This document shows, piece after piece, positions 46,627-56,156 of a stretch of DNA of 64,000 nt. The DNA is taken from assembly GCF_037975245.1 (NCBI RefSeq), contig NC_092583.1:8765764-8829763 (forward strand), given 5' to 3'. The position numbers and the translations under genes were made by a program. The DNA comes from Apostichopus japonicus (lineage: Eukaryota > Echinodermata > Holothuroidea > Aspidochirotida > Stichopodidae). The number at the start of each line of letters is the position of its first letter. Positions within the stretch are counted from its first letter, which is position 1. The notes under the pieces are model-generated. The model had not been told where the DNA came from, did no database searches, and worked only from the letters and a program-made list of their open reading frames with translations.

Positions 46627-46926
46627 CCTTGTGGTAGTAAACATATAAAACTTCCCGAAATATTTCATTCGACGTGGGTTTCGCTTTGTAAACTCTTTAG
46701 CGATGTCCCGTATAACTAATCCGTCCGTTCTTACTTTATGGACATCAAGCATTAGCATATTATTATACCGTTTTTCACCAATTGTGCTTCGCAAGTATGT
46801 CTTTGTCCGGCGTTGTACGGAGAAGGATCTCACTCCGGAGGCTGCGCTCATTGGTGCCAGTAGGTATACGTGTATTATGCAGAGAACATTCGGAAATGCC
46901 AGGCGAATGTCATTGTGGTCAGACAG
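46627..46926 (-). pseudogene. hAT transposase C-terminal (dimerisation) remnant
   Basis: Read on the minus strand, this encodes FPNVLCII, PMSAASGVRSFSVQRR, TKTYLRSTIGEKRYNNMLML and DIAKEF in one frame. This is the order seen in the hAT C-terminal dimerisation region (P-x-S-x-A-x-x-E-R-x-F-S, then K-T-x-L-R-S-T-M-x-x-x-R-L). The conserved acidic residue before RSFS is Val here, consistent with decay. The frame is cut at its C-terminal side by the insertion at 46228-46618. It supports the hAT assignment of the surrounding element. Confidence 0.7.
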
Positions 46927-47373
46927 GAGAGATACTTACAATTTTTTCCAATCGAAATAGCTTTGAGTTTGACCCACAGTAATTCATTAATAGTTCTAAA
47001 TTAGGATTAGATCGCTGACCTAATAAGGTGATCAAGATTACAATTTTTATGTAGAAAAATGGGCACATTTTTTAACCTGAGGAAAAGTGGGGGGGGGGGG
47101 GGGGCACGTGCCCCCTGTGCCCCCCGGTTTCGCCGCCCTTGATAGAGGTGACTTACATTTTGTTTAAGTAACATAGGCAGAATTCGTAACTTTTTAGATA
47201 GTGAAACTTTTCACGAAATAAAATATTCCATCCATCTGCTTGTGGATGGAATATTAAGACCTAGACGCTGCGGAGAAGTAATACGTTCTCTTGCCCTTGT
47301 CAATGCGTTTTCGGCTGTAGCTCCAACCACTTGTAGTGTATTTGCCATGGCTTTATTTTGGTAATGGTATTCG

Positions 47374-47726
47374 CAGTTGCGTAGGAAGGTACTTTTGAGT
47401 GGGGGGGGGGGGGGCTGAAGACTGATGGCCGGCCTGGGGAGGGGGTGTCCCCCTCCCCTTTGGAATTTTTTTGCATTTCCAGGTGGCCTCAGATGCAATT
47501 TGGTGCAATATAGCACACTTCAACTCCCACTCCATTTTGTAAAGAATTTTGCATTTTCACCTGGCCTTAAATGCAATTTGGTGCTCCAAATGAGATTTTT
47601 TTCTCATTTGGAAATGAAAAAGGGGTTTTCTGACTTGCGGAGCGGGGGGGGGGGGGGGCGGAATGATACTTCCGCCCCCCATATTTTTCACTGGGGGGCG
47701 GAAGCCCTCCGGTTCCTACGCCCTTG
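47374..47726. mobile_element. hAT-like MITE, family CAGTGGCGTAGGAAGG, copy 2
   Basis: Starts CAGTTGCGTAGGAAGG and ends CCTACGCCCTTG; perfect 8-bp duplication GGTATTCG at 47366-47373 and 47727-47734. 353 bp, nested in the middle of the foldback element. Confidence 0.9.
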
Positions 47727-48494
47727 GGTATTCGTCAGGTACAGGTCAGGTACGTACGTACACACCTTGCACGGATGTTAAGTGCTAGCTGGATCCCGAT
47801 GGACATCCGATATTCATTGTGCATATATCGACACCACGTACGTACGTACACGTATCGCGGTAAGCTGTTTGTAATGGCGCGCAAAGGCATGGGCAAAGTT
47901 TGACGTTAAAGGTACTAGCCAATCACGTTCCACTTAAGTGGAATAGACTAGCCAATCACATTCCACTTAAGTGAAATAGACTATCCAATCACATTTCACT
48001 GAAGTGAAATAGAATTCTACTTAAGTGAAATACAATTTCACTTAAGTGAAATAGACAGGACATTCCACTTAAGTGGAATTGTATAGAATGCAATTCAACT
48101 TAAGTGAAATAGAATTTAGCTTAAGTAAAATGCAGTGACAAGTTGATGAATTCAGCTTAAGTAAAATACAATTAAGCTTAAGTGGAATGGTATTCCACTT
48201 AAGTGAAATAGAATTCCACTTAAGTTAAATAGTATTCTGCTTGAGTGAAATTGAATGCCACTTAAGTGAAATGTATTCGACTTAAGTCGAATTGCGAGGT
48301 AAATGTTAAAACGGCTTGCCATAAAACCGCGTGCGGCCACCTGAAAAAGTTAACTTTCTGTTGCTTGCAAGTGACGTTTTGTTCGTGTCGCTACAAAATT
48401 CAGACAGTAATGAAACTTGATACCTTGTTATCTTTAGCTGGACCTGAGATGTCCATCGCTGTATCGTTTGTATACTGTGCTGTGGGTATTGACC

Positions 48495-49587
48495 CAGGCG
48501 CGGCGGAACGGAAAAATTATTGGGGGGGGGGGGCTAATGTGTGGAGACTATCTAAGCGGAGCGCCACCATCGGTTGGCGCGGAGCGTACAAGAAAATTTT
48601 GGGTTTTTTCAAACCCCCAGATGGCCGGAAACGGCACTTCCCGAGTGTTTTATGCTGCGAATACCTGGCCCTAAAATATGTGTCTCAAGTCTGCAATTTC
48701 TCAGATTGCACGTTAAGTCTGTAAAAACATTGTAATTTGTATATTCGATGGTGTTTTAAGAGAGTTGCTATTACTTTTAGTGTACTCGCAAAGACGTTTT
48801 TGAGTGTAGTAAGGGCAGTGGCGGGGCTAGGGGTATTGGTCGGGGGGGGGGGGCAAGAATGGTCTGTAGGGGCGCTTTCGACACTATCTAAGCGGAGCGC
48901 CACCACAGGTTGGCGCGGAGCGTACAGAAAACTTTTGAGTAAAGATACTCCCGAGATTGCAGGAAATGACCCTTTCCGGGGCCTTGCTAATTTGCAGATA
49001 AACGGAGAATAAATAGGTGTCGTCGCCATTTTGTCGGAAAATACACCGACAGAATATGACAAATGTCAATAGGTATATGAGAGCGCAATAAAATAGTCAA
49101 AAATCGCGAATAAGTAAAAAGTAGTGAAAAGCTGAAAAGGGCGCCAGCAGTCCATTTGAGTCCGTCAGGGGGGGGGGGGGCATCCGCCCCTGACTGTATA
49201 TATGGACGCTCGATCCGCCACTAAGTAAGGGGATGTTGGAGAACTGGCTGAAATGAGGCAAGTCATTGGCCTAAGACGAAGTTGTGTTACGCTCACCGGT
49301 ACTCACACTCACTGCTTCCACTTTTCACGGGGCGTGAAGACGCGGTTGGGGTGACAATGTGGTCTATAGCCAAGGGACGGGCCGAGGGTCCCCCAGCAAT
49401 TACTTAAATTATTACACCTATAGAGTATACGTGTGCATCGGACAGATCGACAAGTATGCATTGAAAAATGGGCAGATGTACGTTTCGGAGCCTTGGTAAA
49501 TATTGGGGGGCTTATCATGCATTTGCCCCCTCAACTTTTTTATTGGGGGGCTGAGCCCCCCAAGCCCCCCCGGTTCCGCCGCCACTG
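48495..49587. mobile_element. hAT-like element with CAGGCGCGGCGGAAC ends
   Basis: Left CAGGCGCGGCGGAAC and reverse-complemented right CAGTGGCGGCGGAAC are inverted repeats. The perfect 8-bp duplication TATTGACC at 48487-48494 and 49588-49595 lies inside the TTAA MITE. It contains a hairpin-module copy (48548-48592) and the younger insertion 48816-49223. The stretch 49232-49587 shows only a G-rich right end and no gene. Confidence 0.9.
48816..49223 (+). mobile_element. hAT-like MITE, family CAGTGGCGGGGCTAGG, nested copy
   Basis: Starts CAGTGGCGGGGCTAGG and ends GATCCGCCACTA. Perfect 8-bp duplication AGTAAGGG at 48808-48815 and 49224-49231. Hairpin module at 48884-48926. Confidence 0.9.
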
Positions 49588-49769
49588 TATTGACCGCAGC
49601 TGTATGTACTGACTGTACACTAGTGTATAATTACCGAGGGTAGCAAGCTGTGTGTGTATTTTCTGGGATCGATGGTGGTGTTTAACACTTCTGTTACACC
49701 TTATTCGAAACTAGGTCAAATTTACCGGCATTAGACGTTTCTTTTTGCGCGAGTCTTCACATCCTTTAA

Positions 49770-50244
49770 ATTAAAGACGATCAGTAAACGTTTAGACCTA
49801 AGCCTACTTCCCAGGAGCTTGCTTGAGAGCTGAGCCACGACCCACCACAATCGATGCTCACTTGATATGAACATTTAGCATAAAATCCAGTAATATAATA
49901 CTGCTTGTTTTCTACTATTCTTACTGATTACAAGCGTAATATACAGCAAAAAAAATCCGCGTGGTACACTGTGTGCAATAGGTTAGAAAGGATCAATGAA
50001 ACCCATCGAAAAATATTTGCGTCCAAAGTTTGGGTCGCACGTCATAGTTGAGGAATACAGTTATTATAAATTAGGTTGCGCCCTCTACGTTGTAACGGCG
50101 TGAGTGCGTGTCACTTCGTTCTATCCATTTTCAAAACATGACATTTGGATTGTCAAACGTACAGCTACAGCTGTATAAACACTCTGTGAGCAACAACCGG
50201 CAAGCGGCGGACTCTGCGGTATTCAAATTTCATCGAATTTCAAA
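49770..50244 (+). promoter_or_regulatory. Upstream region of the SHFL-like gene
   Basis: The DNA between the last transposon and the start codon; transposon-free as far as I can see. No clear TATA box, and no interferon-response element of the GAAANNGAAA form was found by eye. Promoter location is inferred from position only. Confidence 0.3.
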
Positions 50245-53200
50245 ATGAGTGAAGAACATGTACGAGGTTTTGCTTTAATTTAACTTATGACTCATTTATT
50301 TTACCTGACGTAACACTGTATAAGGTTGTTAAGCTGTAATTATTTAGAAATATGTAAGCTAATATCAATCCTTGATCTAGTTTGTTGTCTACCTTAGGCC
50401 AAGTTGAGATCCATAAGTACACACATTGAACATATGTTACATGTTAGGCAATTCGTTGTAGGTGTAACAGTAGCAGTAGCACTATAAACTACTAGAGGTG
50501 GCCCCTGGACAATTATCTTGCAGGATTATGATTAGGCTACAACTTAATAATATCATGTTTACTCTGGAAGTATATGAAGCCCTGCAAATTTCAACTGGAA
50601 GTGAAAATTATATCATGAAATGGGTCTTTCTGCCTGAAAGTGCTGTAAATTTCCTTGAACATGAAGAAACTGAACTTTTTATGCCAAGTACAAAGTGCAA
50701 TACATTGATAGTATATAAGTGAAATATTCAGTGTTGTTTTATTCTCAGACTTCCCTGGTTACAGCAACCTTACACTTGGCACTGCACAGTTGTTTAATTT
50801 GTTTCCAAATTTGTATATGAGAAATGCCTACAGGTCAAACATGTGTCCATGCTGAGTGGATGTATTAATGCCCTACAGTGTGAAAGGAGATTTGCTGTCA
50901 AAATGGGTGTTACCTTGCACAGAAAATTGTAGGGCAAATGTTGGATATAAATTGGAATCTCACGATGCAGTTAGCATCTTATGTGCAGAGGTTTGTTTTC
51001 CTCCCAAACAAGATGGCACACATTGTTCAAGATGTAACATCGAGAGGCTGTATCATGTGGTTTTGTCTTTTTGAAAGATCATATAAGCCACGTTATGCTT
51101 AGAAATTACCATGAAATCAATATTTTAGAGGAAGATGGTGCATTGCTTTTAAAGGTCTGTACTGTATCAGAAATGAAACATGAAAAATTGGTTATAATTC
51201 CAATTTCACAAATTTCCCTTTTTATTGTTGACTAAAGTTTGTATGAAAGGTCCAAACTGTACCATTATAATACTGTCATTTTCCTTTCACTTCCAACAGA
51301 CACTTTACATCTCAGAAGAGAGTTTACTAGGGAGGTTTAAAACAGATGAACCAGTGTGCAATAATAGAAGGGTAGGATGTGATCTTTTCATTTATACTTT
51401 CAAGGAAATTATAATTTCATTTGAAATAAGTATTGTAAACGTCAGAATTTAAGCCAAAAATTTATCAATATGAAGAACGGAGTGTAACGATCATGCTAAT
51501 GAGCATTGTAACAAGATTGTGCAACATTTTCTTGTGTGGGGAGGGGTCTTAACGACTAGAATAAAATCAGTGGGGATTAACACCCCCTGCCCCCCAAAAT
51601 GATATGTGAACAGTACATACATGTATAACGTGTTTGTGCGGCACAACCTTAACAGTCGAAAGTTCAACATTGTTTCGAAAGTTGCAAAATGTAGAATCCT
51701 TTTGCATCAAAGCACCCACCCATTTTACCCAAGAAAGACAAAGAATTGCAGTCATATTGCCATAAAATGACCGTGTAAAAAAAAAGGAACATTCTTCAAC
51801 CTGTCATTTCTGTGGAATCATGTGTCATACAATCATGACCAGTCATAACTGATTTTTTTTCTCTGTATGTCTCCCTGTAGATTTATTCTGTTTCCAAAGC
51901 AATAGAACGTGAGGAGAATGATTCTGTGTCCATCACATTTGAAATAACTGCCAATGGCACGGTCCGCTGCAGCTTCAGGGGGACGCTATCGAGGATAAAC
52001 CGAGCAAGATCACTAATGGAGTATCGACTAACTGGGGTAAGCTTTCTGTCAGAAGAGTTACACGACAAAATGCAGATCATATGGCAACGATAGCGTCAGC
52101 GTAGACTCTCGTATGATGCAAGTACAGGGAGTAACTTACCCAGTATTAAATGTTTAGAGAATACTGTATGTACAGAGAGTAACTTGCCTAGTATTAAATG
52201 TATAGAGAATGTGTACAGAGAGTAACTTACCCCAGTATTAAATGTATCTAGAGAATATGTACAGAGAGTAACTTACCCCAGTATTAGATGTATCTAGAGA
52301 ATATGGCAATTTGCTATGTAAGTGAATAGACAGTTGAATTTTTGTACTTACTCATGGACAATGTAGTATATTATAATGAGCCAAGATTCAGAGCCTATCA
52401 AACTGGTATATTTATCAACATTTAAACTCTAAAATTACTCCATGAGGTACAGTATATGGTGGCCAATACAAATGTTGCAATGAACAGACTGCAGGTGCTA
52501 TCGATATTTCTAACAGGTTTTCAAAAGGATTTTTAAATTCTGTTTTGACGTTGAGAAGACAGTATTAGAAGAATAGACAATACAAGACAATAGACAATAC
52601 AGAAGACAATACAAGAAGACAACAGACAATAGACAATACAGAAGAATAGACAATACAAAAAGACAATACAAGACAATAGACAATACAGAAGAATAGACAA
52701 TACAAGTTAAGACAAGACAATGTATCTATTGTTGAGCGTGTGAGGCAATATTTCATGGCAAGAAGAGATTATCGCCACAACTGTGACCAGCTGCTCTAAT
52801 GTTTGTTTCCAGTCATCAAAGCAATTCCACTCTAAATGATTAATGACTTTATTTGTAATGTTTACTTCAGCACATTATTAACTTGTTGCATAATACTCTA
52901 CTCTTTACAGAAATGACATATGATTTTAACATAGTTTCTATAATCTGGCCTTAAAAACTGAAAATATATCAATTTTGTGTCATTCCTAGACGTTGAATCG
53001 TTACCTGTTGGTTGTATTATCTTTTCAGTTTTTGTATCGGTGTTTAGATAGTGATGGTAGTTCCTTGGAATGCCATCACAAATGAAATATAATAAATATC
53101 CTGGCTCTTTATGTTAGCAAACAGTTCAGTCAGTTCTGTTCTCAAACCCTGTTGTTGCTTCAGTGCCTTATGTATGTATGTATTTTAGATCTTCCTGCAA

Positions 53201-56156
53201 GCAGGTACTCGCGAAGAAGCCTCATTGGCTTATCAAAGCCGCAAGCTGACCGAAGTCAGTCTCTTACATTCATATTTAATGTCCATGATTATGAATTGTC
53301 AATTTTCAACAACTCTGTAACTGGACGACATACATTAATCTTGGGGTGACTCAAACTCGGGACCTTATGATTGGAAGGCACCGGCATTAACCACTGAGCT
53401 AACACTCAACTAAAATTGTTTGTAACTATTAAAATTGCTTTAGGAAATGTTTATCTAATTGACTGTCAGAACACCATCCACTGAAATACTCAACAAAACT
53501 GCTCTTAACCTTTCTCTAAATGGAAGAAATTTCAGTATTTTTTCTCTGGTCGTAAAACTCTCTCTTGCAGGGACAGCAAGCAGATGCAGAACCCATCGAT
53601 GGTGTCACTCCGCTCACCTTGGAGAACTTGACCAGATTTAATGCATCCCTCACGGAAACCAGGCAGTTTGGGTGCAGCAAGTGTAAACACGTGTGGTGGC
53701 GCAAAGTATTTACATACAAGCCTGTTAGTCAGTGAGTATGATAGGCATCATAAGCATCATCAGTTTGCTTTTGTTTTAAAAGTTACAATAATTTTGTATC
53801 AGTTTCTTTTATCAGTCACCTTCTAACTATGTGCCATGTTTTATTGCAGACCTCTAGGCTCTAGGTTGGGTTTATTGACATAACACTTGTGATGAAATAT
53901 TTTTTATTCCAGTTACTTTTTGTATGCGAGACACAGCTCAAAAAGTAATACTGGGCTCTGATTGGCTGATAATATTTTAGTTTTGCTTTTGAGTTTTGTT
54001 CTCTTAAGAGTTAACAACAGTTTATTGTTTGTGTTGAACAATAGAAAACAAAACAAATTATTAAACACCACAAAGGGTCGTTTAAAGCTGGCCACTCTCT
54101 GCCAGACCGAACGTAACCCCGAATAAACTCAACCATATTGACAGTTTATTTCCTTTTCTATTTTCAGCTGCCCTAAGTGCAATGTTTGCTATAATCCCAT
54201 TCCATTAGATCAGATGTTCGGCTGGGGTAAATTTGTTTGCCCTTGCGGTAACGTCTTTTACGGTCGTGCACAGTCAACCAGGTTCTCACCTTGCTATTCC
54301 TGCGGTGAAATGGTGAGTTGATATCTGTGGACATCAGTTTTGGTAAAAGTTGTCCGGTTTTTTCTTTTAAGAAATACAGTAGTCCAGTGGTAGAATATTT
54401 CAGGTTTATCTTTTAAGAAATAGTCCAGTGGCAGAATATTTGACACCTATTGAGTGGTCATCATCTCCTGTTATGCTATGTTTTTTACACACAGGCTGGT
54501 TATTTGAAACAATTTGAACCACTGGTGCCCTTTAGCTTATACCGGAAACAGCAGTGGGTATTGATTTTAACCACATTCCAAAACTGAGTTGAAAATTATG
54601 AAATTTTTAAATTTCATTTTATCATTTGAAATAAAAAGTAACTACTTTGTTTGTTTCGGGATTCATGAGATATCCGGTGGCAGACAAATAAACACTTTCA
54701 TGGAAAAAGGAAAAAAAATTGACACTGTTAGTTGAAAAAACCCTTTCTCAACATCTTTTTCCTAACTCAAGTTATGGTTGATTGAATGGAACCTACCTAC
54801 ATTGGTTGGCAAAACCTTCAATTTTTCCCTGGAGTAGATAACAGTAGGTGGTCTGTGACGTCATAATGGTATTTCAAATGTTGATCGAAACCTTTACTCG
54901 TCCTGTTTTACTTTATTCCTGTTGTAAATTTCTTCTTGATTAATCCTTGAAACCTGATGCATTTGGGAATGCTGACTTAGCTGTCAAGGTTCTCTGTGTT
55001 TAGAATTTCATCAAAATGCAACTTTTTCGTTCAAATAATACTTTCCTCTGTGGGTTTATGAGTTAATCATTATAATGAGAAATGAAAATAAAAACTAATG
55101 AGAAAAAAAAAAAATATATATAAAATAATGAGAAATGATTTTTTTTAAAGCTAAACTGCCCTAATGACATGCATTCATTTTGCTGTTGCCAGATGCAATC
55201 ACAAAATACCACCAAAATTTGAAAAATTCCCATCTTCGTCATACAAAAAAACGATATGAAGAGATACCACAAAATTTGAAAAATTCCTATCTTTGTCATA
55301 CGAAACGATATGAAGATCTGATGCTTAATGTACAGATTGAGATAGTTTCCTGCACTTTTATCAAGCAATCAACCTCAGCCTCTGGAATATCCTTTCAAGT
55401 CCTTGTAGACTCTTATACATTCCAACCAAGGCTTTCTCAACTCTTCTCATCTGCCTCGATAACATCACTACTTGTAACCTTGGTTTTTGCCAGATGCAAT
55501 CGTTAACTCGTTAACCAAACGTGCATTTTGATTCTTGATAGATGTTTTGTTTATATGTAGATGTTTCTGTTCTTTTTACAAGACTACCCGAACATTTAAG
55601 AGTTTGTCATTGACTTTTTGGCCTTCCATAGCCTAGCTAATGAATATTCAACTATTGAAAGTCCCTGATGTACATGCAGAATATGTTGCAAATCATCCTT
55701 CAGTGAAAAAGAAAGTAATTAAACTACACATAAAGTATCTTAATGTCGGCGTGTCCTTTTGATTAAAACTTCACGCTGAGGAAAGTAGTTACAAAGAAGA
55801 GGACTTTGGAACTCAACTATCAGCCAGATGTATAAAATTCAGGGGCTGTTTACGATTGCATTCAATGTCATTTAAAAGTGCGCCGACCTTTGGTCGATAT
55901 GTTTTTGTTCCGCCAGGTGAGACCTAGTGTGGTAGGGCCAATGCCGACTAGTCGCCCTCAGCGTACCCCTGGACAATCCTTCAGTGGACGCCGACACGCC
56001 TGCGAAGCGTGTCACAGCGGCACCATAAGACCTTGTCCGTCATATAACATCATGGCCTCATACAGTACCCCGCACGACTGCACTGGTTCTACAGTGTCCA
56101 CATTTCTAACACAAGCCTCAACTGTTCCAAGTGAATTTGGTTCTGAGATGATGTAG
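50245..56156 (+). CDS. SHFL: Shiftless-like antiviral/frameshift-inhibitor homologue, 6 exons, 262 aa
   Basis: Exons 50245-50259, 51300-51371, 51881-52036, 53571-53731, 54168-54312, 55917-56156 join in phase with GT-AG borders. Vertebrate SHFL (C19orf66/RyDEN) is an interferon-induced zinc-ribbon protein that binds ribosomes and blocks -1 programmed frameshifting of retroviral and cellular mRNAs. Matches: LLGRFKTDEP then RIYSVSK near the N-terminus; the zinc region FGCSKCKHVWWRKV (Cys116/119, invariant HVWW), HCPKC (136/139), Y-x-P-I-P-x-D-Q-M and SPCYSCG (177/180); GSTVSTFLTQ near the C-terminus. Human SHFL is 291 aa. Oddities: one cysteine pair is CPC (159/161) rather than CxxC, and the glutamate-rich C-terminal tail with its export signal is missing. 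The five-residue first exon is the least certain part. Function is inferred from homology. Confidence 0.85.
50260..51299 (+). other. SHFL intron 1
   Basis: Contains several open stretches (for example 50498-50722 and 50856-51074) with no recognisable domain and no match to SHFL. Most likely plain intron or old transposon sequence. Confidence 0.5.
52037..53570 (+). repeat. SHFL intron 3 with two minisatellites
   Basis: 52122-52308: four ~46-bp units beginning GTACAGAGAGTAACTTACC. 52560-52725: degenerate AGACAATACA repeats. The rest is plain AT-rich intron. Confidence 0.85.
54313..55916 (+). repeat. SHFL intron 5 with a ~60-bp tandem duplication
   Basis: 55203-55318 holds two copies of a unit containing AAATTTGAAAAATTCC and CGATATGAAGA. 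Nothing else is recognised in the intron; intron 4 (53732-54167) is plain. Confidence 0.8.

Larger units (their letters stand above)
44695..47141. mobile_element. hAT element, family CAAGGGCGGCGG, long copy with transposase remnant
   Basis: Starts CAAGGGCGGCGGAAGC and ends TTTCGCCGCCCTTG. Flanks ATAGAGGC (44687-44694) and ATAGAGGT (47142-47149) match at 7 of 8 positions. It contains two further insertions (44834-45853, 46228-46618) and, on the minus strand, a hAT dimerisation-domain remnant. It is the likely relative from which the 767-bp and 502-bp MITEs were derived. Confidence 0.85.
43960..48322. mobile_element. Foldback (TU-like) transposon, 4.36 kb, with CACTTAAGTG-array arms
   Basis: The outermost ends ATGGCAAGCCGTTTT and AAAACGGCTTGCCAT are inverted repeats that continue through ACATTTA and GACTTAAGTCGAATACATTTC. 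The arms (about 43960-44462 and 47925-48322) consist of about 20-bp units centred on the palindrome CACTTAAGTG. AAAACC flanks both sides within the host MITE (6 bp, or 8 with two mismatches). Long inverted arms of short tandem units are diagnostic of foldback elements; sea-urchin TU elements have such arms. No transposase of its own was found; the middle is filled with other transposons. Confidence 0.8.
43933..49765 (+). mobile_element. TTAA-flanked MITE, copy 4, split by two nested insertions
   Basis: The left fragment 43933-43959 follows TTAA (43929-43932). The interior resumes at 48323 (AAAACCGCGTGCGGCCACC), is interrupted at 48494 and resumes at 49588, ending at 49765 before TTAA (49766-49769). 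Joined, the pieces follow the order of the 362-bp copies. The interruptions are the foldback element (43960-48322) and a hAT element (48495-49587). Confidence 0.85.

Noticed and set aside
48266-48724. 152-aa frame
   Set aside because: Runs across the junction of a MITE and a hAT insertion; the same peptide fragments recur at 17627 in another MITE copy.
50498-51074. Extra SHFL exons or a separate gene
   Set aside because: The frames do not match SHFL, and exon 1 joins exon 2 in phase without them.
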